From Veillonellaceae bacterium (GTDB lineage Bacteria > Bacillota > Negativicutes > Veillonellales > Veillonellaceae), in contig CAAFQR010000135.1 in NCBI GenBank assembly GCA_900765165.1, positions 1 through 23,281 on the forward strand: DNA of 23,281 nucleotides, given 5' to 3'. Under the pieces are notes generated by a model, which was not told where the DNA came from, did no database searches, and saw only the letters and a list, made by a program, of their open reading frames with translations. Position 1 is the stretch's first letter. Every line of letters starts with the position of its first letter. Position numbers and translations under genes: made by a program. Below are positions 1-7,700 of this stretch, in pieces.

Positions 1-20
1 CGAGGAACAACGAAACGATG

Positions 21-644
21 TTATTTTTTAGCTTTCAATTCCTTAACAAGACCCAGTTTCAAAGCAGCATCAAAGCCGGAAATCGTATTCTGGCGATTAG
101 CAGTATAAACGATGGTTACAATCTTGCTCGTCTTATGGTCGATGATGAAGGTAATTTCTTCGTTGCTTGGCGAAATGTAGTACACCGCATCGTAACCGGT
201 GTAGTTAGCATATTCGCTGTCTTTGCCTAGCTTAGCGTTGGACGCAATATAGCCGTACGGTACGTATTTATTGGTCGGTTCATTGCCTAGCTCGTAAACA
301 GGACCGTATACGTTCAGGATATCGGCTTTTGTCATGCCTACCTGAATGCCTTTATCTGTCGTATAGCCTGGGCTTAGCAAATAAATATTGCGAAGCTGGT
401 TATTGTACAAGTCGACAACAACGCAGTTGTCCTTGGAAATATACGTATCATGGTAGCCGTTTTGATGGTTGGATTTCCACAAATGATAGGGATAGGAGTT
501 TAAGTAGGTGTACATGTTAGTACTGCTATTAATGCCATCCAGCACGCGGGCGTCATCGGTTTGTGCCTGTGCCAGCCCTACGCCGCCCAGCATTGCTACC
601 AGTGATGCTACAGCCACGCATTTGGTAAGACGTTGTTTTAACAT
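21..644 (-). CDS. Small exported protein of unknown function
   Basis: Codes for 207 residues. I chose the ATG at 642-644 because the next 30 residues form a clear signal peptide: basic start (KQR), hydrophobic core at about 9-25 and an AQA cleavage site near 26-28. An AAGGAAG ribosome-binding site lies about 13 bases upstream. The frame is open further upstream into maf, but that stretch has no protein character and crosses the promoter. The mature part is rich in Tyr and Asn. It contains a segment at about 99-114 (GIQVGMTKADILNVYG) resembling the short 'GI..GMsk.di...yG' helix seen in BamE/SmpA-like and CAP-associated repeats. It ends in a Lys-rich tail. I do not recognise the family, so export to the periplasm or surface is the only function I infer. 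It is transcribed divergently from maf. Confidence 0.75.
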   Translation of the reverse strand: MLKQRLTKCVAVASLVAMLGGVGLAQAQTDDARVLDGINSSTNMYTYLNSYPYHLWKSNHQNGYHDTYISKDNCVVVDLYNNQLRNIYLLSPGYTTDKGIQVGMTKADILNVYGPVYELGNEPTNKYVPYGYIASNAKLGKDSEYANYTGYDAVYYISPSNEEITFIIDHKTSKIVTIVYTANRQNTISGFDAALKLGLVKELKAKK

Positions 645-678
645 ATGCTTATTCGCACTTCCTTTTATAATACTAAAT

Positions 679-688
679 AACACGTGTT
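679..688. promoter_or_regulatory. Perfect 10-bp palindrome AACACGTGTT, possible operator
   Basis: The palindrome sits just downstream of the - strand -10 box, about where transcription would start. The flanks are A/T-rich on both sides. The placement suits a repressor site, but no regulator is identified and palindromes of this size can occur by chance. Confidence 0.3.
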
Positions 689-690
689 TT

Positions 691-718
691 ATTATAGCAC
701 AGTATATTATCTTGAAAA
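691..718 (-). promoter_or_regulatory. Promoter for the exported-protein gene
   Basis: On the - strand a perfect -10 TATAAT (plus-strand 691-696) is preceded, after 16 bases, by TTTTCA (713-718), which matches the -35 consensus at 4 of 6 positions. It lies about 50 bases upstream of the chosen start codon and supports that start over the longer frame. Confidence 0.6.
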
Positions 719-733
719 GATTGACTATGTAAT

Positions 734-750
734 GGGTGAAATAAACACCC
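734..750 (+). other. Small hairpin upstream of maf
   Basis: GGGTG and CACCC form a perfect 5-bp stem around a 7-base loop, immediately before the maf ribosome-binding site. No T-tract follows, so it is not a + strand terminator. It could be an operator or a short leader structure. I could not find a convincing + strand promoter for maf in this gap. Confidence 0.25.
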
Positions 751-768
751 TTCAGAGAGGAGTTTCTC

Positions 769-1365
769 ATGATATTCAAAGACCAAAGTATGAAGGTATT
801 CTTAGCGTCCTCGTCGCCGCGTCGGCGTGAATTATTAGACCAACTGGGCATCGAGTTTACCGTTGTGCCTAGCACCTACGAAGAACACAATGATACGCCG
901 GTGTTGCCGTGGCAGCTTGTAGAACGACAAGCCTTAGGCAAGGCGAAAGCGGCCGTATTACCGGCCACGGCCGTGGCGACGGCAGAGAAGTGTGTTGTCA
1001 TCGGCTCTGATACGATTGTGGCGTTAGACAATAAAGTACTGGGCAAGCCTCATGACGTAGCGGAAGCAAAAGCCATGCTTCGCGTCTTGTCTGGTCGTAG
1101 TCACGAGGTTATCACCGGCGTGGCTCTTTTGTGCGGTGACCGTCAGGAAGTATTTCATTGCGTGACGAAGGTTAATTTCTATGACCTTACGGACGAAGAA
1201 ATTGACGCTTACGTGGCAACCGGTGAACCGGCCGATAAAGCCGGCGCTTATGGTATTCAAGGAAAGGGTGCTTACCTAGTAAAAGGCATCGAAGGTTCTT
1301 ATACTAGCGTTGTCGGCTTACCAGTGGAAATTGTAGCGCGTAAGCTGGCGGCGATTACGAAATAG
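769..1365 (+). CDS. maf: Maf nucleoside triphosphate pyrophosphatase (dTTP/UTP type)
   Basis: Encodes 198 residues, the usual length. Maf proteins hydrolyse non-canonical or modified NTPs to NMP and pyrophosphate in the cytoplasm. Motifs seen: the SSSPRRRELL substrate loop at about 14-23, SDTIV at 80-84 with the catalytic-type Asp81, GKP near 92-94, and the DKAGAYGIQGKG stretch. The last stretch and the overall pattern are closest to the YhdE-like dTTP/UTP subgroup rather than the YceF-like m7GTP subgroup. The start at 769 follows GAGAGGAG by 6 bases. An internal Met at 790, where most family members begin, has a poorer site, so the protein probably has 7 extra residues. In Firmicutes maf is typically found just upstream of radC and mreBCD, as here. 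Confidence 0.93.
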   Translation: MIFKDQSMKVFLASSSPRRRELLDQLGIEFTVVPSTYEEHNDTPVLPWQLVERQALGKAKAAVLPATAVATAEKCVVIGSDTIVALDNKVLGKPHDVAEAKAMLRVLSGRSHEVITGVALLCGDRQEVFHCVTKVNFYDLTDEEIDAYVATGEPADKAGAYGIQGKGAYLVKGIEGSYTSVVGLPVEIVARKLAAITK

Positions 1366-1483
1366 AGGTTATGTGTAAGCCGTTAATGGTAACAGTGTAA
1401 ATAGTAGGTAGTCACAGTGTAAGCAGTTGGGATGCTGCTAAGATGCAAGCGTATAGGTATGGATGAGAAGGGATGGTTGAACG

Positions 1484-2224
1484 ATGGGCAGTAAAGAGAT
1501 GAGTGTTAAAGAAATGAATTACGGGGCTACGCCAATGTATACGGTGGGGATGCGGGATTTACCGTCATTTCAGAGGCCGCGAGAAAAATTCATGACCGTT
1601 GGGCCCGAAGGGATGACGACAACGGAGCTGCTGGCAATTTTGCTTCGCACCGGGCGGCAAGGGGCGTCGGTTATTGATATGGCCAGCGAGGTGCTTACGT
1701 CGCTGGAGAATGGGGCCTATAGTCTTAATGAAGCCAATGTGGAAACGCTGCAGTCCATTAAGGGCATTGGGCCGGATAAAGCGGTTACTATTTGCGCGGC
1801 TATTGAATTGGGACGGCGCTTAGGGCAGCTGCGCGTTGAACGGGAGTATGAAGATTTTAGCAGTGCTCAGGCTGTGGCGGAATACATTATGGAACGGCTG
1901 CGACATCTGCGGGAAGAACATTTCTGCGGTGTGTTCCTGGATTGTCGGAATAAGCTCATTCGGTGGGAAACCATTTCCGTTGGTGGCTTGTCCGGCAGTA
2001 TGGCCGAGCAGCGAGGCCTCTTTAGACGAGCGTTAGATATTAATGCGGCGGCGGTAGTGCTGGTGCATAATCATCCGTCCGGCGATCCGGAGCCAAGCCT
2101 CGACGATATTCGGATGACGAAAATCTTCCGTAAGGCCGGTGCTGTTATGGGCATTCCTGTGCTGGATCATATCGTTATTGGTGACGGCAACTACGTCAGT
2201 CTTTGCGAACGAGGACTTTTGTAG
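1484..2224 (+). CDS. radC: RadC family JAMM-domain protein
   Basis: Encodes 246 residues. It has an N-terminal helical region with a helix-hairpin-helix-like IKGIGPDKA (about 92-100) and a C-terminal JAMM/MPN metalloprotease-fold domain. The metal-binding signature HNHPSGDPEPSLDD is intact, with His195, His197, Ser205 and Asp208. RadC was named for DNA repair, but that role is disputed and its activity is unknown. The start is uncertain. ATG 1484 has GAGAAGGGA about 11 bases upstream, and in-frame ATGs at 1499 and 1514 are alternatives that would shorten a non-conserved N-terminus. The 118-base gap after maf has no clear promoter or terminator. It contains a repeated CAGTGTAA word and nothing else I can name. 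Confidence 0.9.
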   Translation: MGSKEMSVKEMNYGATPMYTVGMRDLPSFQRPREKFMTVGPEGMTTTELLAILLRTGRQGASVIDMASEVLTSLENGAYSLNEANVETLQSIKGIGPDKAVTICAAIELGRRLGQLRVEREYEDFSSAQAVAEYIMERLRHLREEHFCGVFLDCRNKLIRWETISVGGLSGSMAEQRGLFRRALDINAAAVVLVHNHPSGDPEPSLDDIRMTKIFRKAGAVMGIPVLDHIVIGDGNYVSLCERGLL

Positions 2225-2288
2225 AAATTTATATTTTGTATTTGCAGATACCGTCAAAGAGGTTTATTATAGATATATGTATGGAGAG

Positions 2289-2314
2289 GGAGTTCCGCCG
2301 GAGCTCCTTTTTTT
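2289..2314 (+). terminator. Intrinsic terminator after radC
   Basis: An 8-bp GC-rich stem (GGAGTTCC with GGAGCTCC, one G-U pair) with a 3-base loop is followed by seven T residues. It separates maf-radC transcription from the mreB operon. Confidence 0.9.
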
Positions 2315-2336
2315 ACGTTGTATTTGCATTGAGTCC

Positions 2337-2365
2337 TTAAAAAATTGGGCGATTTATGGTATCAT
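2337..2365 (+). promoter_or_regulatory. Promoter of the mreB operon
   Basis: TTAAAA (-35, 4 of 6), a 17-base spacer, then TATCAT (-10, 5 of 6) preceded by TGG, giving an extended -10. It lies between the radC terminator and the AAGGAG site (2384-2389) of mreB. Confidence 0.65.
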
Positions 2366-2397
2366 AAAATGATGAACTGCTATAAGGAGATACACAA

Positions 2398-3435
2398 ATG
2401 AATCGTTTTTTTTCGTCCTTTGGACGAGATTTAGGCATAGACATGGGTACCGTCAATACCCACATATTTGTACAAGGGAGTGGCGTCGTGCTGTCCGAAC
2501 CATCGGTTGTAGCGACGGATACTAAGCAAGAAGGCATCGTAGCCGTAGGCGCTGATGCGGAACGTTTACTCTTGCGCACGCCGGATATTTTAGATGAACT
2601 TAGACCGCTTCGTGACGGTTTTATTGTAGATTATCGCGTAATGCTTACCATGCTGCGTCATTTCATGCATAAAGCATCGCGCAGTGTACGTCGAGCGCGG
2701 GTGCTTATGGCCGTACCGTGCGGCATTACCGACGTTGAAAAGCGAGCCATGACAGATGCAATTATCCAGGCCGGTGCGAGACAGGCCTTTTTAATTGAAG
2801 CGCCGGTAGCAGCGGCGTTAGGTTGCAATTTGCCGGTTTTTGATGCCTGCGGTAGCATGGCTGTTGATATTGGCGGCGGCACCACGGACATTGGCGTTAT
2901 GGCCTTAGGTGGCAAGGTAGTAGCTCGTTCGGCCCGTATTGGCGGCAACGACATTAACGAAACCATTATGCAGTACATTCGCCAGTGCTTTTCGGTTATG
3001 GTTGCCGAAGAAACCGTTGAAGGCGTAAAGCTGGAATTGGCGACGGCGCTGGAACCGACGGAAGAAGCGGAAGTTACCTTCCTAGGTCGCGACACGTCGA
3101 ATGGTTTGATGAAGCGCATTGTAATACGTAAATCGGAAATCTATGAAGTTATCAAGGAACCGATTCATCGTATTGTAGAAGAGATTAAATCTGTTATGGA
3201 ACAGACACCGCCGGAACTCGCGGCGGATATTATGGAACGGGGCATGGTGCTAACCGGTGCTGCCGCCATGATGGAAGGCTTAGATCAGCTCATTAACGCT
3301 GAACTGGGCATTCCGGTTCGCGTGCCGGAACAGCCGGGCTTTACTGTAGCCATTGGCCTAGGCCGTGCATCGCAGGAATTTGAACGAATGGATCGATTTA
3401 TTATAGCAACGAAGAATCGGAAGGGGCGGGCATAA
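2398..3435 (+). CDS. mreB: MreB actin-like protein, first copy (divergent ATPase residues)
   Basis: Encodes 345 residues, normal length. MreB filaments lie under the cytoplasmic membrane and guide the elongasome. Visible parts: phosphate-1 loop DLGIDMGTVNT (11-21), phosphate-2 loop AVDIGGGTTD with Asp157 (155-164), and an adenosine-binding region at 282-295. Two usually conserved sites differ. The EEP motif of MreBs (Glu131 in Thermotoga, linked to ATP hydrolysis) reads E134-A135-P. The LTGGG adenosine motif reads LTGAAA (285-290). Both were checked at codon level. The N-terminus FFSSFGRD could be a short amphipathic membrane anchor. AAGGAG lies 8 bases before ATG. It is the first gene of the operon and overlaps mreC by one base. 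A second MreB with canonical residues lies at 17973-19169. Confidence 0.93.
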   Translation: MNRFFSSFGRDLGIDMGTVNTHIFVQGSGVVLSEPSVVATDTKQEGIVAVGADAERLLLRTPDILDELRPLRDGFIVDYRVMLTMLRHFMHKASRSVRRARVLMAVPCGITDVEKRAMTDAIIQAGARQAFLIEAPVAAALGCNLPVFDACGSMAVDIGGGTTDIGVMALGGKVVARSARIGGNDINETIMQYIRQCFSVMVAEETVEGVKLELATALEPTEEAEVTFLGRDTSNGLMKRIVIRKSEIYEVIKEPIHRIVEEIKSVMEQTPPELAADIMERGMVLTGAAAMMEGLDQLINAELGIPVRVPEQPGFTVAIGLGRASQEFERMDRFIIATKNRKGRA

Positions 3436-4352
3436 TGTTTTCATCGGAGCGACGGCTACTCATCGTAGTCGGTGTACTGTGCTTTCTCTTGGCCTTAATG
3501 GGTTATGCGTGGAAGCATCGCACCATTGTACCGTACGTAACAGTGCCGCTGGAACGGGTTACTACGCCCTTTGCGTATGGCACATCGCGTTTTCTTGATG
3601 GTATTCACACCGGTATTGCCGTGCTGGATGCGGCTATTAATGGCGTGAAGGAACGAGATTCCTTAAAGGAAGAAAATGCGCAGTTACAGCAAAAATTAAC
3701 AAATTACGACGAAATGGCAGCAGAAAACATGCGCCTCCGTCAATTATTACAATTCCAGACCGGTCATCCCCAGTTCGATATGGTGGCTGCAGCGGTTATT
3801 ACTCGTGACTTTGGTACGTATACGAATACCTTTACCATCGACCGCGGCTCTGCCGAAGGCATTCAGGTGAATATGGCTGTTGTTGTACCGGGTGGCGTTG
3901 TTGGTTTTGTTAGCGACGTATACGATCATTCGGCGCGCGTTCAGACCATGCTTGACCCGCGAACCGCTATTGGCGTTATCGTACAGCGTCCGGAATCGCG
4001 CGTAGCGTCCGTTGTTAAAGGCAATGGCACGAACCCGAACGAACCACGCATGGTTGATATTGCTCGCGATAGTGACGTGTTGACCGGCGATACGCTGGTA
4101 ACGTCCGGTTACGGCGGCATTTACCCGAAGGGCTTGCCGGTTGGTCACGTAGTTCGTCTCGACAACGATACGGAAGGCTTTGTTAAGAACGCCGTAATTC
4201 AGCCGTCGGCGGACTTCTCTAATTTAGAAGAAGTTTTCGTAATCCTTCGCTCTCGTGAAGGGGACCCGACGAAGCCGAAGCTGGAACCGAATTTGGTACC
4301 GCAAACGCAGCGTGACCAGGTACAAGGCGTAAAAGGGGCGATTAACCAATGA
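3435..4352 (+). CDS. mreC: MreC rod-shape protein
   Basis: Encodes 305 residues. It is a bitopic membrane protein with one transmembrane helix at about 8-24, a coiled coil at about 65-107 (KERDSLKEENAQLQQKL and following) and a periplasmic beta domain from about 115. The beta domain carries typical MreC features such as IDRGSAEGI and GGVVGFV. MreC links MreB and MreD with PBP2 and RodA and is thought to activate the PBP2-RodA pair. The ATG shares its A with the mreB stop (TAATG), which suggests translational coupling. The last four bases, ATGA, contain the mreD start. Confidence 0.95.
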   Translation: MFSSERRLLIVVGVLCFLLALMGYAWKHRTIVPYVTVPLERVTTPFAYGTSRFLDGIHTGIAVLDAAINGVKERDSLKEENAQLQQKLTNYDEMAAENMRLRQLLQFQTGHPQFDMVAAAVITRDFGTYTNTFTIDRGSAEGIQVNMAVVVPGGVVGFVSDVYDHSARVQTMLDPRTAIGVIVQRPESRVASVVKGNGTNPNEPRMVDIARDSDVLTGDTLVTSGYGGIYPKGLPVGHVVRLDNDTEGFVKNAVIQPSADFSNLEEVFVILRSREGDPTKPKLEPNLVPQTQRDQVQGVKGAINQ

Positions 4353-4840
4353 GAACAGCACTTTATATTCTCATAGGCGTATTCACCTTTTTAGTCCAAG
4401 CACTGCTGTTGCCGCGATTATTTCACACGAACTGGCAGCCTGATTTATTTCTGGCGTGGGTTGTTATCCTGTCGCTGTTGCGCGGTCGCCGCATAGGCAT
4501 TGCCGTCGCTATCATTGCCGGTTTGGTGCAGGACATTTTGGTGTCGAACTTGTTCGGCCTCCACTTTTTCCCGTACATTGTCGTAGCGTATATTTGCAGT
4601 ATTTGGACGCACACCGTCTATGAAGAACAGTGGTACGTATCCTTTTTCTGGGTCGTAGCCGTTACGATTGTCGTATCGATTATGCAATTCTGCATGCTGT
4701 GGTTAGGTCGTGCCGATGTGCAGCTCTTAGGCTTTGTATGGTATCATACGTGGCCCGCACTGTGGCTCAATGGCCTCTTAGGCATTGGATTGCATGAATT
4801 TGTATGGAATTTAACTGAGGAAGATGAATATATTTGGTAA
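4349..4840 (+). CDS. mreD: MreD rod-shape membrane protein
   Basis: Encodes 163 residues, a normal length for this small polytopic protein. Hydrophobic stretches at about 4-22, 28-42, 48-83, 94-118 and 130-150 suggest five or six membrane segments. A conserved-looking GLVQDILVSNLFGLH stretch is present. MreD is needed with MreC for rod shape, but its exact action is unsettled. The start overlaps the mreC stop (ATGA). The gene is followed after 29 bases by the PBP2 gene. Confidence 0.93.
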   Translation: MRTALYILIGVFTFLVQALLLPRLFHTNWQPDLFLAWVVILSLLRGRRIGIAVAIIAGLVQDILVSNLFGLHFFPYIVVAYICSIWTHTVYEEQWYVSFFWVVAVTIVVSIMQFCMLWLGRADVQLLGFVWYHTWPALWLNGLLGIGLHEFVWNLTEEDEYIW

Positions 4841-4869
4841 ACACCCAATGACGGGAAGGAGGCATCATC

Positions 4870-6801
4870 GTGCTTGAAGCATTATACAAACGAAAGAAAA
4901 CTGGGCGCTTTGATGCCTTAGTATATCTAACAATTGGTGTTTTTGTGGTGCTTGTGTTGCGTTTGTTCTTCTTGCAAATTGTAGACGGCGATTACTACCA
5001 TTCTAAGGCGGAAGGTAACCGTTTGCGCATGTTGCAGGTAACGGCAGCGCGTGGCGTTATGTATGACCGCAACGGTCAGATTTTGGTTGGCTCTCGTCCG
5101 GCTTACACGATTTCGTTGATGCCGATGGATACGAAGATTGACGACTCTGAAATCAACACCCTCGCCACCATGCTAAAAATGAAGCCTGATGATATTAAGG
5201 CTAAGATTGCAGCGCACAAAGGTGGTTACGAGCCGATTCGCTTGGCTAACGACGTGCCTATGGACATTGTAACCAATGTAGAAGAACATCAGCATGAATT
5301 GCCGGGTATTTCCGTTGACGTAGAACCGTTGCGCTACTACCCGTATAACACCATGGCGTCGCAGCTCTTTGGCTATGTAGGCGAAGTGAGCGAAGACGAA
5401 TTGAATGCCATGAAGGCGCAAGGGGATACGAACGTTGGTCCTGGTACGATTTTAGGTCGTGCCGGTCTTGAACGTTTATATGATAATGTATTGCGCGGTA
5501 CCGACGGTGGTCGTCAGGTAGAAGTTGACGCTGCCGGTCGTCCGGTCGCCGAAGTAGGCCGTAAGGATACCGTTCCGGGCCGTGATATTCATTTGACCAT
5601 CGACTTGCCGTTGCAAAAAGCAGCTGAAAAAGCCGTTAAGGACCAGTTGGCGGCCCTTCATTCCCAAGGCATTCCGGCTACCGGTGCAGCCGTTGTAGCT
5701 ATGGATCCGAATACCGGTGCTATTTTAGCTATGGTTAGCTCGCCGGAATTCAATCCGAACTGGTTTGCTCGCGGCATTACGTCAGCGCAGTGGACTCAGC
5801 TCAACAATGACCCGAACCATCCTTTTGATAACAAGGTTATTGCCGGTCAGTACCCGCCAGGGTCGCCGTTTAAAATCGTAACCGGTTCTGCAGCATTGGA
5901 ACTTAAAAAGGTTACGCCCGGCGAAATGATCTTCGATAGTGGTCGCCACTGGTTAATCGATAAGCGAAATGCATCCGGTGAAGCCTTAGGGTGGATTGAT
6001 TTCAACACCGCCTTGGCAAAGTCGGATAACGTATATTTCTATGAAATGGGTCGTCGTGTTGGTATCGACAACCTCGATAAATTTGCTAAGCTTTATGGCT
6101 TAGGTGAAAAAACGGGCATTAACCTGCGCGGTGAAGCGTCCGGTAACATTGCTAGCCCTGAATATAAGCGTAAAGTATTTAACCAAGACTGGTACTTAGG
6201 GGAAACCTTTGACGCCGCTATTGGTCAGTCCTTTACGTTGGTAACACCGATTCAGATGGCTGTATTGTTATCTGAAGTTGCTAACGGTGGTATTCGCTAC
6301 CAGCCTTATGTAGTAAGCCGCATTGATAATGCTGACGGCACACCGGCTGAAATCTTCGGACCGAAGAAGGTTGGTGTCTTGCAGATTTCGAAAAGCGTTA
6401 TGGATATTATCCGCAACGGCTTGCATGACGTTACCGCTGAAGGCGGTACGGCCGGTGACTTGTTCAAAGACATGCCGATTCAGGTAGCCGGTAAAACCGG
6501 TACGGCCGAAACCGGTGCCGGCACGGAACATGGTTGGTTTATTGCGTACGCACCGTATGACAAACCGCGTATCGTTATCGTTGCCGTCGTAGAACACGGT
6601 AGCTTCGGTGCCGGTTCCGCCGGTCCTATCGTACGTGATATGTTGAACGAATACTTCCACGTAACACCGCCACCAGATCCGAACGCATCGAATAACAATA
6701 ACGCTAATGGCTCCAATGCTAATAGCAATAGTGCCAATAGTTCTAATTCGTCCGGTAACACGGACACATCCAATAGTTCATCGTCTACGAACGGTCAATA
6801 G
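4870..6801 (+). CDS. mrdA: PBP2-type peptidoglycan transpeptidase
   Basis: Encodes 643 residues. It is a class B penicillin-binding protein that cross-links peptidoglycan during side-wall growth together with RodA. It has a single N-terminal membrane helix (about 16-37), a pedestal domain with RGVMYDRNG (61-69), and a transpeptidase domain with all three active-site motifs: SPFK (Ser332, Lys335), SDN (385-387) and KTG (542-544). The second residue of SxxK is Pro where Thr is commoner. From about residue 602 the protein ends in a low-complexity Asn/Ser/Gly tail of about 40 residues, which is unusual for the family. The start is GTG, chosen because AGGAGG lies 7 bases upstream. Confidence 0.94.
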   Translation: MLEALYKRKKTGRFDALVYLTIGVFVVLVLRLFFLQIVDGDYYHSKAEGNRLRMLQVTAARGVMYDRNGQILVGSRPAYTISLMPMDTKIDDSEINTLATMLKMKPDDIKAKIAAHKGGYEPIRLANDVPMDIVTNVEEHQHELPGISVDVEPLRYYPYNTMASQLFGYVGEVSEDELNAMKAQGDTNVGPGTILGRAGLERLYDNVLRGTDGGRQVEVDAAGRPVAEVGRKDTVPGRDIHLTIDLPLQKAAEKAVKDQLAALHSQGIPATGAAVVAMDPNTGAILAMVSSPEFNPNWFARGITSAQWTQLNNDPNHPFDNKVIAGQYPPGSPFKIVTGSAALELKKVTPGEMIFDSGRHWLIDKRNASGEALGWIDFNTALAKSDNVYFYEMGRRVGIDNLDKFAKLYGLGEKTGINLRGEASGNIASPEYKRKVFNQDWYLGETFDAAIGQSFTLVTPIQMAVLLSEVANGGIRYQPYVVSRIDNADGTPAEIFGPKKVGVLQISKSVMDIIRNGLHDVTAEGGTAGDLFKDMPIQVAGKTGTAETGAGTEHGWFIAYAPYDKPRIVIVAVVEHGSFGAGSAGPIVRDMLNEYFHVTPPPDPNASNNNNANGSNANSNSANSSNSSGNTDTSNSSSSTNGQ

Positions 6802-6815
6802 AGAGGAGAATCGCC

Positions 6816-7691
6816 ATGAATAAAATCATAGCTGTCATATCCGGTAAGGGCGGCGTCGGTAAGACGACGGTTACTGCCTGCGTCGGTGCCGCCTTGGCGG
6901 CTAAGGGACATCAGGTTCTCGTAGCCGACGGTGATTTAGGCTTGCGCGATTTGGACCTCGTATTAGGCCAAGAAAATGACATTCTCTTTGATGCCGTAGA
7001 CGTATGGAAGGAACGCTGTGATGCGGACCATGCCATTTTAAATGTTGCGCCTAATCTTGACTTCTTGCCGGCCAGCCAAAGTCGTCGGTGGGAAGATTTG
7101 GGTCGCAAGGGTTATGGTAAGCTGCTCCGTCGTTTGTCCCCGCGCTATGAATACATTATCGTTGATGCACCGGCCGGTATTGGTCGCGGCAATGAAGCGG
7201 TATTGCGCGCTGCTGATGAAATGCTCTTAGTGACCGCGCCTTTGTGGGTCGCTATTCGCGATGCCCAACGCGTTATGCAGCTGTGCCATGAACAGCGCCG
7301 CTTTAACTATGCCGTAGTTGTTAATAGCGTCGGCGCCGGTGAAGCGGAGTTATCCGTGCCGGAAGCCTTGAGTGCCTTACAGGCCGAAAGGGTAGGGGCT
7401 ATTTTGCCGTACCGCACGGAAGTAATAACGGCGGCGCAGCAAGGCGCGCTTCATCAATTAACCGATGGACCATTTGCATCGCAAATGGCTGATTTGGTTA
7501 CCTATTTAGAAACAGAAGAACCGGTACCGGAAGAAGAACTGCTGGCTCATTGGGACGCCTATGCAGCTTCGGTACAGCCTAAGGCACCTATGCAGTCGAT
7601 GCTTTCAGCGGTTACAGAAAGTGCTAAAAAAGGTTTAGCCGGCTTGTTGCGCCATCGTCGCAACAGTCCTTGGCGTCATCGATTACGGTAG
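6816..7691 (+). CDS. minD: MinD-type P-loop ATPase
   Basis: Encodes 291 residues. Deviant Walker A KGGVGKTT (11-18) includes the signature Lys11 and Lys16. The switch region DAPAGIG contains Asp117, and DGDLGLRDLDLVLG (38-51) matches the MinD pattern D-D-GLRNLDL. The C-terminus has a basic amphipathic segment KKGLAGLLRHRR (about 271-282), consistent with the membrane-targeting helix of MinD, then a further basic tail. MinD normally recruits MinC to block FtsZ at the poles. No minC or minE is adjacent: the gene sits 14 bases after mrdA and 9 before rodA. It may therefore partner a distant minC, or act as a MinD-like positioning factor for the elongasome. The length is slightly above the usual 260-270. 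Confidence 0.88.
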   Translation: MNKIIAVISGKGGVGKTTVTACVGAALAAKGHQVLVADGDLGLRDLDLVLGQENDILFDAVDVWKERCDADHAILNVAPNLDFLPASQSRRWEDLGRKGYGKLLRRLSPRYEYIIVDAPAGIGRGNEAVLRAADEMLLVTAPLWVAIRDAQRVMQLCHEQRRFNYAVVVNSVGAGEAELSVPEALSALQAERVGAILPYRTEVITAAQQGALHQLTDGPFASQMADLVTYLETEEPVPEEELLAHWDAYAASVQPKAPMQSMLSAVTESAKKGLAGLLRHRRNSPWRHRLR

Positions 7692-7700
7692 GAGGCAAAT

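Noticed and set aside
2246..2275. Possible promoter TTGCAG/TATTAT upstream of the radC terminator
   Set aside because: The -35 matches only 3 of 6 positions and transcription would meet the terminator within about 40 bases. A tiny RNA cannot be excluded but is not supported.
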